From NCBI GenBank assembly GCA_964629475.1, contig CAZVQW010000002.1, positions 186,001 through 250,000 on the forward strand: 64,000 nucleotides of DNA, given 5' to 3'. Position numbers and translations under genes: made by a program. This DNA comes from SMWD01 sp964629475. GTDB taxonomy: Bacteria > Pseudomonadota > Gammaproteobacteria > Steroidobacterales > GCA-2729495. The notes beneath the pieces are model-generated. The model saw nothing but the letters and a program-made list of their open reading frames with translations. It was not told the DNA's origin and made no database searches. Below, one piece after another: positions 55,168 through 64,000 of this stretch. Position 1 is the first letter of the stretch; each line of letters starts with the position of its first letter.

Positions 55168-57732
55168 ATGTCCGAAGTGACAATCACCCAATTCGCCGAA
55201 GTGCTGAAGGTGCCGGTCGACCGGCTGTTGACACAGCTCGATGAGGCCGGCATCAAGAATGGTGGACCTGATTCGACCATCAGCGAAGATGCGAAGATGG
55301 AATTGCTGACCTATCTGCGTCGCAGCCATGGCCGTCAGGGTGAATCGACCAAGGCCACACCGAAAAAGATTACCTTGCAGCGCCGCTCGCAGAGTGAGCT
55401 CAGGCTGGCAGGTGGCCAGGGACGTTCAAGGACAGTGAATGTCGAGGTGCGCAAGAAGCGTACCTATGTCAACCGAAACGTACTCGAGGACGCCGCACGC
55501 AAGGAACAAGAGGCGATCGACGAGAAGCGTGAAGAGGAGAATCAAAAGCGCATCGATCAGGAGCGTGCTCTGGAGGCCGAGCGCGAAGCCCGGGAAGCTG
55601 AAACCAAGCGTATCGAGGAAGCTGAGAAAGAGAAAGAGAAAGAAAAGGTAGCAGAACAGGAGCGGGAGGCTGACGAGCAACGCCGCCGCGAAGAGGAAGA
55701 ACGTCAACGTCTGGATCTTGCCGCCAAGGCTAGCGCCGTCGAGCCGGATAAAACAGAGCGCGCCAAGGGTAAAGGCGATGCCGCACCGGGACGGGGCAAG
55801 GGAAAAAGCGAAGATGCTCGCGGCAAGAAAGGCGACAAGGGTACTCGCTACGGCCGAAAAGAATTGCACGTTGCCCGCGGTGCCGTCGGTCGGCGCAAGA
55901 AACGCAAGAGCCGCAGACGACCTGTTTCGGTGGCGACCGGTGATGCGCAGCATGGTTTTGAATTGCCAACGGCCCCCGTCATTCACGATGTCGAGATCCC
56001 GGAATCAATCAGTGTCGGTGATCTGGCACAAAAAATGGCGATCAAGGCCAACGATGTCATCAAGGCCATGATGAATCTCGGTGTCATGGCAACGATTAAC
56101 CAGGTCATCGATCAGGACACGGCGGTCCTGGTTGTCGAAGAAATGGGCCATACGGCCAAGCCTATTAAAGACGCGGGTGTCGAGGAAGAGATTCTCGGCG
56201 GTGTCGAGTTGACCGGCGAAGAAGTAACGCGGCCGCCTGTCGTCACGATCATGGGGCATGTCGATCACGGCAAGACCTCGCTGCTGGATTACATTCGCAG
56301 CACGAAGGTAGCGTCCGGTGAGGCCGGTGGTATTACGCAGCATATCGGCGCCTACAATGTTGATACCAACGGTGCGAATATCACCTTCCTGGATACGCCG
56401 GGGCACGCAGCATTTACCGCCATGCGCGCGCGGGGTGCGCAGGCCACCGATGTCGTCATTCTCGTGGTTGCGGCAGACGACGGGGTCAAGCCGCAGACCG
56501 AAGAGGCGATCGAGCATGCCAGGGCGGCGGGCGTACCGCTGGTCGTAGCTGTGAACAAGATTGACAAGCCCGAGGCCGACCCGGACCGTGTGCGCAACGA
56601 ATTAGGCACCAAGGAAGTTGTGCCGGAAGACTGGGGCGGCGATACGCTGTTCGTGAATGTATCCGCGCAAACGGGTGAAGGGGTCGACAAACTGCTTGAG
56701 GCTATTTCGCTGCAAGCCGAGTTGCTGGACCTCAAGGCAATCGACACCGGACCGGCCGCGGGTATTGTTATCGAGTCAACGCTTGAGAAGGGTCGCGGGG
56801 CCGTGGCAACGGTTCTGGTCACACGCGGGCAACTCAAGCGTGGTGATTCGATCGTCGCCGGTCAGGAGTTTGGGCGAGTTCGTAATATGCTCAACGACCT
56901 CGGTCAGAAAGTCGAGTCGGTCGGTCCGTCCATGCCGGTACAGGTTCTCGGTCTGTCCGGAACGCCCAATGCGGGTGATGACGTGCTGGCACTGAGCGAT
57001 GAACGCAAAGTCAGGGAACTGGCCGAGTTCCGCCATGCGAAGTCACGTGACGTCAAGCTGGCGAAGCAGCAGGCGGCTAAACTTGATGATGTATTCAGTC
57101 AGATGACCGCGGCGGGCGTTCAGTCCGTCCCGATTATGATCAAGGCCGATGCGCACGGCAGTGCCGAGGCGATCAGAGACTCGCTAGAGAAACTCAGTCA
57201 CGAAGAAGTGAAAGTTAACGTTATCTCGAGTGGTGTCGGTGGTATTACCGAGTCGGATGTCAATCTTGCCTCGGCATCGAATGCCATCATCATCGGCTTT
57301 AATGTACGGGCCGATGCTTCGGCACGTACCGCCGTTAAAGAGACCGGCGTCGATATTCGTTATTACAGCATCATTTACGAAGCTATCGACGACGTCAAAG
57401 CGGCCATTTCCGGCATGCTGTCACCGGAAGTTCGTGAGCAAATTGTTGGTCTCGCCGAGGTCAAGGATGTCTTCAGCTCGCCGAAACTCGGCAACATTGC
57501 CGGTTGCCTGGTCGTCGACGGTTACGTCAAGCGCAGCAATCCGATTCGTGTCCTGCGCGATAATGTTGTGATTTACGAAGGTGAACTCGAGTCGCTGCGG
57601 CGTTTCAAGGACGATGTCAATGAGGTGCGTGCCGGCACTGAGTGCGGTATCGGGGTCAAGAACTACAATGACGTCAAGGCCGGCGATCAGATCGAATGTT
57701 ACGAGCGGGTGGAAGTAGCGCGCTCGTTGTGA
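55168..57732 (+). CDS. infB: Translation initiation factor IF-2
   Basis: 854-aa GTPase that places fMet-tRNA on the 30S subunit. The N-terminal IF2_N domain (EVTITQFAEVLKVPVDRLLT) is followed by a highly charged Glu/Arg/Lys helix (about residues 105-220). The GTPase motifs are GHVDHGKTSLLD, DTPGHAAF and NKIDKPEADP. The C-terminal domains include QSVPIMIKADAHGSAEAI and the fMet-binding C2 domain. Family-typical length. Confidence 0.98.
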   Translation: MSEVTITQFAEVLKVPVDRLLTQLDEAGIKNGGPDSTISEDAKMELLTYLRRSHGRQGESTKATPKKITLQRRSQSELRLAGGQGRSRTVNVEVRKKRTYVNRNVLEDAARKEQEAIDEKREEENQKRIDQERALEAEREAREAETKRIEEAEKEKEKEKVAEQEREADEQRRREEEERQRLDLAAKASAVEPDKTERAKGKGDAAPGRGKGKSEDARGKKGDKGTRYGRKELHVARGAVGRRKKRKSRRRPVSVATGDAQHGFELPTAPVIHDVEIPESISVGDLAQKMAIKANDVIKAMMNLGVMATINQVIDQDTAVLVVEEMGHTAKPIKDAGVEEEILGGVELTGEEVTRPPVVTIMGHVDHGKTSLLDYIRSTKVASGEAGGITQHIGAYNVDTNGANITFLDTPGHAAFTAMRARGAQATDVVILVVAADDGVKPQTEEAIEHARAAGVPLVVAVNKIDKPEADPDRVRNELGTKEVVPEDWGGDTLFVNVSAQTGEGVDKLLEAISLQAELLDLKAIDTGPAAGIVIESTLEKGRGAVATVLVTRGQLKRGDSIVAGQEFGRVRNMLNDLGQKVESVGPSMPVQVLGLSGTPNAGDDVLALSDERKVRELAEFRHAKSRDVKLAKQQAAKLDDVFSQMTAAGVQSVPIMIKADAHGSAEAIRDSLEKLSHEEVKVNVISSGVGGITESDVNLASASNAIIIGFNVRADASARTAVKETGVDIRYYSIIYEAIDDVKAAISGMLSPEVREQIVGLAEVKDVFSSPKLGNIAGCLVVDGYVKRSNPIRVLRDNVVIYEGELESLRRFKDDVNEVRAGTECGIGVKNYNDVKAGDQIECYERVEVARSL

Positions 57733-57764
57733 GCACGCTCACGCTTCCATTCCGGAGCTAGCTC

Positions 57765-58154
57765 ATGCCACGGGATTTTCCCCGCAGTCGGAGAATCGAA
57801 GATCAGATTCTCAGGATTCTGAATGACGTGGTGCGGGTCCATGTGCGGGATCCACGCATGAATGACGCCATGATCACGGCCGTCAAGGTCTCGCGTGACC
57901 TGGGTGTTGCCTGGGTCTATTACACGGCGCTCGATCCGGATCACCAACGTGACGATCTCGACGAAGCGTTCAGCTCGGCCGAGAAGTTTTTGCGCAAGCA
58001 GCTGGCCTCGCAACTGACGGTTCGCCATGTTCCCGAACTTCGGTTTCGCTACGATGATCTGAGCGAGACCAGTCGGGCAATGGATCAGCTGATCGATGAT
58101 GCCGTGTCGAATGACGTTCTGAAATCCGGCAAACCGGGTGACGACACGGAGTGA
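57765..58154 (+). CDS. rbfA: Ribosome-binding factor A
   Basis: 129-aa KH-fold protein for 16S 5'-end maturation and cold adaptation. RDFPRSRRIEDQILRILNDV, VRDPRMNDAMITAVKVSRDL, AWVYYTAL and VRHVPELRFRYDD are family motifs. ATG at 57765. truB follows. Confidence 0.97.
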   Translation: MPRDFPRSRRIEDQILRILNDVVRVHVRDPRMNDAMITAVKVSRDLGVAWVYYTALDPDHQRDDLDEAFSSAEKFLRKQLASQLTVRHVPELRFRYDDLSETSRAMDQLIDDAVSNDVLKSGKPGDDTE

Positions 58155-58173
58155 CCGGGTTCAGTTCGCGAAC

Positions 58174-59124
58174 ATGAAGCAGCATAAGACCGAAGGCCTG
58201 CCGCGGCGTGAACGTCGTACGGTGGATGGGCTGCTGTTGCTCGACAAGCCGGTCGGTATTACTTCGAATGCGGCCCTGCAGCGGGTCAAGAGAATGTTCC
58301 GTGCGCGCAAGGCCGGGCATACCGGCAGTCTCGATCCGTTGGCCAGCGGGATGCTGCCGTTGTGCTTCGGACAGGGGACAAAAATCTCGGCGTATCTGCT
58401 GGATGCCGATAAGACCTATCGGGTAAGAGCCCGGTTCGGCACGCAGACTGATACCGCCGATGCGGACGGCAGCGTCATCGCCGAGTCGCAGGTCAGGACG
58501 ATCGAACGCGCAGCGCTGGAGCAGGCGCTGGACAGGCTGACTGGTGACATCGAACAGGTGCCACCGATGTATTCGGCCCTGAAGAAGGACGGCAAGCGTT
58601 TATATGAATTGGCGCGTCAGGGGGTAGAGGTCGAGCGGTCGGCGCGGCCGGTCACGATCCACTCCCTGGACATTGAGATGTTTGATCCGGGAGCGCCGGT
58701 CATCCGGGTGGTGTGCAGCAAGGGTACCTATGTGCGCACGCTCATCGAGGATCTGGCCGGGTTGCTGGGCACACTCGGGCATGTCACCGAATTGCGGCGT
58801 CTGACCGTTACACCCTTCGTCGAGGCTCAGCTCGTGACGATGGAGCAGGTCGAGGCGGCCGCAGAGGCGGGTGACGAAGCGCTGGACAGGCTGTTGATTG
58901 GCAGCGATGCCGCCCTCGTGGCGTTTCCGGCGGTGAACCTGAACCGGGAGCAGTCCTGGTACATGCGCCAGGGGAACCCGGTACAGGTTGCCAGTCCGCC
59001 GCAGGCGGGCTTTTGCCGCATCTATGACGAGCAGGCCCGGTTCATCGGTGTCGGGGCGGCGCTGGCGGACGGCCGGATTGCCCCGAAACGCTTGTTTGTA
59101 GCGGCAGATGCGGCCGTTGGCTGA
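58174..59124 (+). CDS. truB: tRNA pseudouridine-55 synthase TruB
   Basis: 316-aa enzyme that makes pseudouridine 55 in the T-loop of tRNAs. The catalytic Asp is in GHTGSLDPLASGMLPLCFG; other family strings are GLLLLDKPVGITSN, VPPMYSALKKDGKRLYELAR and CSKGTYVRTLIEDLA. The C-terminal PUA-like domain ends RLFVAADAAVG. The ATG at 58174 is chosen; a GTG at 58138, overlapping rbfA, is possible. Confidence 0.97.
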   Translation: MKQHKTEGLPRRERRTVDGLLLLDKPVGITSNAALQRVKRMFRARKAGHTGSLDPLASGMLPLCFGQGTKISAYLLDADKTYRVRARFGTQTDTADADGSVIAESQVRTIERAALEQALDRLTGDIEQVPPMYSALKKDGKRLYELARQGVEVERSARPVTIHSLDIEMFDPGAPVIRVVCSKGTYVRTLIEDLAGLLGTLGHVTELRRLTVTPFVEAQLVTMEQVEAAAEAGDEALDRLLIGSDAALVAFPAVNLNREQSWYMRQGNPVQVASPPQAGFCRIYDEQARFIGVGAALADGRIAPKRLFVAADAAVG

Positions 59125-59225
59125 GCGGGTGAGAAAAGGGTGTATCTATAGCGCGCGTCTGGGTACAATACCGCGCGAATTGCAAGGGTAAACAAAGAAG
59201 TAGGACGAAGCAGGAGGTCCGTACA

Positions 59226-59495
59226 ATGTCTCTTTCGGGAGCACACAAGGTCAAAGTTATAGAAGAGTACCGGTTAGACGATTCCGACACGGGGTCACCG
59301 GAAATTCAGGTCGCATTGTTATCCGCGAGGATCTCTGAGCTGACTGAACACTTCAACGAGCATAAGAAGGATCACCATTCGCGTCAGGGACTGCTGCGCA
59401 TGGTTAACCGGCGGCGCAAGTTGCTGGATTATCTGAAGGGTAAAGACAGCGATCGCTATCGTAAGCTGATCGCGAGCCTTGGGTTACGTCGTTAG
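59226..59495 (+). CDS. rpsO: 30S ribosomal protein S15
   Basis: 89-aa primary 16S-binding protein. DTGSPEIQVALLSARISELT, LTEHFNEHKKDHHSRQGLL and RRKLLDYLKGKDSDRYRKLI are the family signature. AGGAGG lies 8 nt before the ATG. A TACAAT box at 59164-59169 may be its own -10. The pair rpsO-pnp is conserved; a small CGCC/GGCG hairpin follows the stop. Confidence 0.98.
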   Translation: MSLSGAHKVKVIEEYRLDDSDTGSPEIQVALLSARISELTEHFNEHKKDHHSRQGLLRMVNRRRKLLDYLKGKDSDRYRKLIASLGLRR

Positions 59496-59607
59496 GGCTT
59501 GCGCCTTAAGGCGGTTTATATCGCATCAAATTTCTCCCGGATGCACTGACGTCATATAACAACGAAGACGTCGGTGTGTTCGCGCACCAATCTAATAGGA
59601 AAATCAA

Positions 59608-61698
59608 GTGGAAACGATCAAGAAAGCATTTCAATATGGTGAGCATGAAGTCACTCTGGAAACCGGCGCGATCGCGCGTCAGGCAGACGGCGCCGTCCTC
59701 GTTACAATGGCTGATACCGTCGTGCTGGTCACGGCCGTTGGCCGCAAGGCCGCGGACCCGGGCCGCGACTTTTTCCCGCTGACTGTTAATTACCAGGAAA
59801 AGACCTACGCCGCCGGCAAGATTCCGGGCGGGTTCTTCAAGCGCGAGGGTCGCCCGACCGAGAAAGAGACGCTGACGTCACGGCTGATCGACAGACCGAT
59901 TCGCCCGTTGTTCCCGAAGGGGTTCAAGAACGAAGTGCAGGTGATTGCGACGGTCGTCTCGCTGAACGTCGATGTCGATCCTGACATTCCGGCACTGATC
60001 GGTGCATCGGCCGCGCTGGCGCTGTCGGGAATGCCGTTCAACGGTCCGATCGGCGCCGCCCGTGTTGGTTACATAGATGGTAACTACGTGTTGAATCCGC
60101 TGCGCAGCCAGCTGGAAGATTCTGCGCTGGACCTCATCGTCGCCGGCACCGAGAACGCGGTACTGATGGTCGAGTCCGAGGCCAATAGCCTTTCCGAAGA
60201 TGTCATGCTCGGCGCCGTCGTCTACGGCCATGAGCAGATGCAAACTGCGATCAAGGCGATCATCGAGTTGGCTGCCGAAGCCGCCAAGCCATCCTGGGAA
60301 TGGGAGTCGCCGGCCGAGAATCCGGAGCTGCAGTCTGCGGTTGCCGGCCAGGCCGAGGCCGCGATTACTGCTGCGTATGCGATCAGCGACAAGCAGGAAC
60401 GCTACGGTAAAATTAAGGAAGCGCGAACGGCGACTGTCGAGACACTGGCCGCAGATGAAAATGCACAGTTCACGCCCGATGAGGTCGGTGGTGCATTCGG
60501 TAAGCTCGAGAGCGGGTTGGTGCGTAATCGCGTGTTAAGCGGCGAGAAGCGCATCGACGGTCGCGATACGACGACAGTCCGTCAGATCACCGTTGGTACA
60601 GGTATTCTGCCACGCACACATGGTTCGGCCATTTTTACCCGCGGTGAGACGCAGGCGATCGTTGCCACCACGCTGGGTACGGATCGTGATGCGCAAATCA
60701 TCGACTCGCTCGAAGGCGAGCGTCGCGATCGATTCATGCTGCACTATAACTTCCCTCCTTATTGTGTCGGCGAAACCGGCTTCATGAGCGGTCCCAAGCG
60801 CCGGGAAATTGGCCATGGTCGCCTCGCGCGCCGCGGCATTGCCGCCGTGCTGCCAACCGCGGAAGAATTTCCGTATGTCATCCGTGTCGTTTCCGAGATT
60901 ACCGAGTCGAATGGTTCAAGCTCAATGGCATCGGTATGCGGCACCAGCCTGGCGCTGATGGATGCCGGCGTGCCGATCAAGGCGCCGGTTGCCGGTGTTG
61001 CGATGGGGCTCGTCAAGGAAGGCGATCGCTATGCGGTACTGACCGATATCCTCGGTGATGAAGATCACCTCGGTGACATGGACTTCAAGGTTGCCGGTTC
61101 GACTGAAGGCATCACTGCCTTGCAAATGGATATCAAGATTGACGGCATCACGAAGGAAATCATGCAGGAAGCACTGGCGCAGGCAAAGGATGCCCGGTTG
61201 CACATCCTCGGCGAGATGCAGAAGGTTCTCGATGCACCGCGTGAGGAAATGTCCGAGTGGGCACCGACCATCATTGCGATCAAAATCGATCCTGAGAAGA
61301 TCCGTGACGTCATTGGCAAGGGCGGCGCAACCATTCGTGAAATTACCGAGCAGACCGGTGCGACGATCGATATCGATAATGACGGTACCGTCAAGATTGC
61401 ATCAGTCGAAGGTGCGGCAGGCCGCGAAGCGAAGCAACGCATCGAGTTGATCACGGCCGAGGTCGAGGTTGGTACGATCTATGAAGGACGCGTGGCGCGT
61501 CTCATGGATTTCGGCGCATTCGTAACGATCCTGCCCGGCAAGGACGGACTCGTGCATATCTCGCAGATCTCCGAAGAGCGGGTCGAGCGTGTCAGCGACA
61601 AGCTGGCTGAGGGCGACATCATTCGAGTCAAGGTACTCGAGGTCGATCGCCAGGGCCGTGTTCGACTCAGCATGCGCAATCTGGAAGACGCCGCCTGA
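59608..61698 (+). CDS. pnp: Polyribonucleotide nucleotidyltransferase (PNPase)
   Basis: 696-aa phosphorolytic 3'-5' exoribonuclease and degradosome component. Two RNase PH domains: the first has GRPTEKETLTSRLIDRPIRP, the second has ETQAIVATTLGT and GRREIGHGRLARR-like GPKRREIGHGRLARRGI. A KH domain follows (IRDVIGKGGATIREITEQTG) and then an S1 domain (VGTIYEGRVARLMDFGAFV). GTG start at 59608. No strong terminator after the stop. Confidence 0.98.
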   Translation: METIKKAFQYGEHEVTLETGAIARQADGAVLVTMADTVVLVTAVGRKAADPGRDFFPLTVNYQEKTYAAGKIPGGFFKREGRPTEKETLTSRLIDRPIRPLFPKGFKNEVQVIATVVSLNVDVDPDIPALIGASAALALSGMPFNGPIGAARVGYIDGNYVLNPLRSQLEDSALDLIVAGTENAVLMVESEANSLSEDVMLGAVVYGHEQMQTAIKAIIELAAEAAKPSWEWESPAENPELQSAVAGQAEAAITAAYAISDKQERYGKIKEARTATVETLAADENAQFTPDEVGGAFGKLESGLVRNRVLSGEKRIDGRDTTTVRQITVGTGILPRTHGSAIFTRGETQAIVATTLGTDRDAQIIDSLEGERRDRFMLHYNFPPYCVGETGFMSGPKRREIGHGRLARRGIAAVLPTAEEFPYVIRVVSEITESNGSSSMASVCGTSLALMDAGVPIKAPVAGVAMGLVKEGDRYAVLTDILGDEDHLGDMDFKVAGSTEGITALQMDIKIDGITKEIMQEALAQAKDARLHILGEMQKVLDAPREEMSEWAPTIIAIKIDPEKIRDVIGKGGATIREITEQTGATIDIDNDGTVKIASVEGAAGREAKQRIELITAEVEVGTIYEGRVARLMDFGAFVTILPGKDGLVHISQISEERVERVSDKLAEGDIIRVKVLEVDRQGRVRLSMRNLEDAA

Positions 61699-61762
61699 CA
61701 GGCAGTATCTTGCCGGACCCAGCGCCAGGCCAGACTAAAAGACTGAATCCACAGCGTCGCCG

Positions 61763-62089
61763 TCAGGCGGCGCTGCGGACTTCGACGGCACTGCGTAACG
61801 CAGTATTCAGTCGCTCCGGTAACGTCGGATCGCTGTCTGTTGCGGAGAGACGAATCAACCTGGAGAGGAATTCCGGTTTCAATAACTTGGAACCGGTACG
61901 CTGCGTTTCTTCGATGATCTGCAGCAGTACTATCGTGGTGATTTCCTCACCGCTCGCCTGCTCGATAACTTTGATGTCTGCACCGCCGACGATCAGTCGG
62001 CGCAGATCCTCGAGATTGACGTAGCGACTTTGGCTCGTATCGTAGAGTCGTCGATTCACATACTTGCGTATTAACTTTGGCTGTTTCAT
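61763..62089 (-). CDS. PhaR-like polyhydroxyalkanoate regulator domain protein
   Basis: 108-aa protein whose first 60 residues are the PHB-accumulation DNA-binding domain (KLIRKYVNRRLYDTSQSRYV, NLEDLRRLIVGGADIKVIEQ, ASGEEITTIVLLQIIEE). It lacks most of the C-terminal part of classical PhaR (150-190 aa). PhaR proteins repress phasin and PHA genes and bind PHA granules; no pha genes are in this window, so the role is inferred only by family. It converges with pnp. The 206 nt upstream are very AT-rich (62210-62290) and probably hold promoters. Confidence 0.85.
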   Translation of the reverse strand: MKQPKLIRKYVNRRLYDTSQSRYVNLEDLRRLIVGGADIKVIEQASGEEITTIVLLQIIEETQRTGSKLLKPEFLSRLIRLSATDSDPTLPERLNTALRSAVEVRSAA

Positions 62090-62295
62090 ATCGAAACCCC
62101 TGAAATTACGTAGTCACGAATTAGTGTCTGTTATGGTTGTTTGACTGATTCCAGACCCTCAAGTTCGTGGCAAAGCAACAATTTACTGAATCATTGTCGG
62201 TCAGATACGCTCACCGTTTCAAGTTAAGAATAAAGAAATAATAAAATTAGTAAAAACAGCAAGATAAGCAATATTTATAAAGTATATTATCGCTG

Positions 62296-63216
62296 TTAGT
62301 TCTGGTTGAGTTGCCGCTGTCCGGTCAGTTTTTCCGGGTGCCAGTGTTCTGTAGCCCAGGCCCAGATCTGCGCGGGGGGTTCGTCAATGAGCCGGGCCGG
62401 TGGATCCTGACGCAGAAACTCGAGTGCCGCGAGCAGGTTCGCCTCCGGCCGATGATCGTCAATCGGACTCGCCCCGGTTTGTTTGCTGAGTTTCTGCCCG
62501 CGTTTATTGATGACCATCGGTACGTGCATATACGTTGGTGTGGGCAAACAGAGGGTCTGCTGCAATACAATCTGAGCGGGCGTGATATCCAGCAGGTCGC
62601 AACCACGTACAACCTCGGTAATGCCGTCACGGGCATCGTCGATGACAACCGCCAGGTTATAGGCAATTAGTCCGTCGCCGCGACGGACGATGAAATCACC
62701 GATCGACTCTGCAACGGCGCAGCTGATCTCGCCCTGCAGGATGTCTGCAAACGTCACGATTGAATTAGTGGTACGCAGCCGCAGTGTATTAGTTGTCTGT
62801 GACGAGATGCTGTGATTCAGATTCCGGCAGGTGCCCGGATAAACGGGGCCTGTTGGGCCGATATGTGTCGCCAGGCGTCGAACAGCCTTCCGCGTACAGG
62901 TGCATCGGTACGCTTGTCCTTCAGTCAGCAGACGCTCGGCAACGGCGTGATACTCGGCCAGGTGTGAACTCTGCCATCGTACCGGGCCGTGCCAGCAAAA
63001 GCCGTGTGCCTCGAGGGTGCTGATGATGCGTTCGGCCGCGCCGGGAATTTCCCGGGGTGGGTCGAGATCTTCGATTCGCAGCAGCCATTTGCCGCGGTTG
63101 ACGCGGGCCTGCAGATAGCTCGCCGCAGCGGCTACCAGTGAACCAAAATGTAACGGGCCGGTAGGGGATGGGGCGAAACGGCCCCGATAGCCGAAGGAAT
63201 TGGTGTCAGGCACCAA
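62296..63216 (-). CDS. gluQ: Glutamyl-Q tRNA(Asp) synthetase
   Basis: 306-aa truncated glutamyl-tRNA synthetase paralogue that attaches Glu to queuosine in tRNA-Asp. The HIGH-like motif is GRFAPSPTGPLHFGSLVAAA, the zinc ligands are CTCTRKAV and YPGTCRN, and the KMSKS-like loop is KRGQKLSKQTGA. The anticodon-binding domain is absent, as expected. The start is a TTG (63216) or GTG (63213) that lies inside a palindrome; the core begins only nine residues later, so no better start exists downstream. It follows dksA after 6 nt, the usual dksA-gluQ pair. Confidence 0.94.
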   Translation of the reverse strand: MVPDTNSFGYRGRFAPSPTGPLHFGSLVAAAASYLQARVNRGKWLLRIEDLDPPREIPGAAERIISTLEAHGFCWHGPVRWQSSHLAEYHAVAERLLTEGQAYRCTCTRKAVRRLATHIGPTGPVYPGTCRNLNHSISSQTTNTLRLRTTNSIVTFADILQGEISCAVAESIGDFIVRRGDGLIAYNLAVVIDDARDGITEVVRGCDLLDITPAQIVLQQTLCLPTPTYMHVPMVINKRGQKLSKQTGASPIDDHRPEANLLAALEFLRQDPPARLIDEPPAQIWAWATEHWHPEKLTGQRQLNQN

Positions 63217-63220
63217 TTCC
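63196..63220. repeat. GGTGTCAG palindrome covering the gluQ start
   Basis: Perfect 10-bp arms GGAATTGGTG / CACCAATTCC with TCAGG centre. The core AATTGGTGTCAG is shared with the hairpin after dapB (23402-23449). It contains both candidate start codons of gluQ. Confidence 0.85.
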
Positions 63221-63222
63221 TC

Positions 63223-64000
63223 TTAGTCGTCGCGGTCCGAATACTGTCGTTCCGCAAGCTCCCGGCGTTCCTGGGCTTCGACACACAGCGTTGCGACAGG
63301 GCGCGCTTCGAGCCGCTGCAAGCCTATCTCTTCGCCGGTTTCCTCGCAGTACCCATAGGATCCGTCATCGATACGCGCAATAGCCTGGGCAATTTTTTTC
63401 AACAGCTTGCGTTCCCGGTCCCGGGTGCGTAATTCAAGGCCGAATTCCGATTCCTGCGTGGCCCGATCGTTCGGGTCAGGATAATTGCTCGCATCGTCCT
63501 GCATGTGATGCACGGTGCGATCGACTTCCTGCATCAACTCCTGTTTCCAGGATATCAGGATGTTGCGAAAATGCTCGCTCTGCGCATCACTCATGAATTC
63601 TTCGCCCTTACGTGGTTTGTAGGGCTCGATGCCATGAATCAAGCTGTCGTAATTTGCCGGTTTCCTGGCTGATTTGGCTGCGGTGGTACGGGTCGTCGCT
63701 TTTTTTGTGGTTTTCTTTGACGTCTTTTTGGCCGTGCCGGCTTTACCGGCGGCTTTCGTTGCTGTTTTACTGGTCACTTTGGTTTTCGAAGTCCTTTTCT
63801 TAGAAGGTTTTTTTACGACCTTCTTCTTAGTCGCCTTTTTCTTGGCAGATTTCTTCCCTGGCACCTTCTTCCTGACTACTTTCTTCTTCGTGACCTTCTT
63901 TTTCGAGGTCTTTTTCTTTGCCGCACGTTTTTTGGAGGCTTTTTTCTTCGCCGTCTTTTTCTTTGCAGCCTTTTTCTTTGCGACCTTTTTCTTTACAGGG
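63223..64000 (-). CDS. dksA: RNA polymerase-binding protein DksA with long lysine-rich N-terminal tail (5' end cut by window)
   Basis: ppGpp co-factor that binds the secondary channel of RNA polymerase. The C-terminal core has the coiled-coil tip DPNDRATQESEFGLELRTRD (Asp/Ala tip) and the degenerate zinc finger YGYCEETGEEIGLQRLEARP then LCVEAQ, with two of the four Cys, as in some DksA homologues. Ahead of the core (FMSDAQSEHF) the frame is open to the window edge through at least 125 basic residues in xxKKK-type units (AAKKK, TAKKK, TSKKK). An internal GTG at 63864 could be a start, but the same repeat continues beyond it. The true start is therefore probably outside the window. Confidence 0.9.
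   Translation of the reverse strand, partial: PVKKKVAKKKAAKKKTAKKKASKKRAAKKKTSKKKVTKKKVVRKKVPGKKSAKKKATKKKVVKKPSKKRTSKTKVTSKTATKAAGKAGTAKKTSKKTTKKATTRTTAAKSARKPANYDSLIHGIEPYKPRKGEEFMSDAQSEHFRNILISWKQELMQEVDRTVHHMQDDASNYPDPNDRATQESEFGLELRTRDRERKLLKKIAQAIARIDDGSYGYCEETGEEIGLQRLEARPVATLCVEAQERRELAERQYSDRDD

Noticed and set aside
61740..61790. GC-rich inverted repeat after pnp as a terminator
   Set aside because: It lies within the coding end of the PhaR-like gene and has no T tract.
63196..63220. CRISPR or phage attachment site
   Set aside because: A single palindrome without spacers or an integrase; better explained as a dispersed repeat.

Overview
The window is chromosomal DNA of a free-living gammaproteobacterium with a moderately high G+C content. 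The block hrcA-grpE-dnaK-dnaJ-dapB-carAB-greA, yhbY/rlmE-ftsH-folP-glmM-tpiA-secG-tRNA-Leu-nuoA to nuoN, initiator tRNA-rimP-nusA-infB-rbfA-truB-rpsO-pnp is a gammaproteobacterial backbone. A CadC-like TPR regulator and two families of dispersed palindromes point to a Chromatiales/Xanthomonadales-like or Woeseia-like lineage. That placement is inference only.

Layout. 1-8.7 kb is mixed: a truncated cation efflux gene, slyX, a cyclophilin, an OmpV-like outer membrane protein coupled to a SYLF-domain protein, a membrane-bound winged-helix/TPR regulator, a secreted TPR protein and a DUF945 protein. 8.9-10.2 kb looks accessory and AT-richer: a DUF2975/HTH pair and a LAGLIDADG endonuclease. 10.2-11.5 kb holds ssrA and smpB (trans-translation). 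11.5-17.3 kb carries an NSS transporter, ratA, bamE, fur, recN, nadK and a 57-codon gene. 17.6-35.2 kb is the chaperone and biosynthesis backbone. 35.4-49.6 kb is a complete 14-gene complex I operon with separate nuoC and nuoD. 49.8-52.3 kb is accessory: a RidA-like protein, a hydrolase, a VapC remnant and a vapBC pair. 52.5-61.7 kb is the metY-type initiator tRNA followed by the transcription/translation operon. 61.8-64 kb holds a PhaR-like protein, gluQRS and a dksA that runs off the edge.

The main discovery is at 10234-10860 (minus strand). The ssrA gene is interrupted in the T-loop of its tRNA-like domain by a group I intron of about 269 nt. Removing it gives a 358-nt tmRNA with tag ANDDNYALAA, a G3:U70 acceptor wobble and a CCA end. 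A single-motif LAGLIDADG endonuclease gene lies on the same strand just beyond the ssrA terminator, outside the intron, about 90 nt from the insertion point. Other items are three tandem RBS-plus-ATG units at the slyX start, REP-type palindromes that reach into the folP and gluQRS starts, an inverted partial copy of the initiator tRNA next to a direct 3' copy, a structured rimP leader, and a DksA with a very long lysine-rich N-terminal tail.
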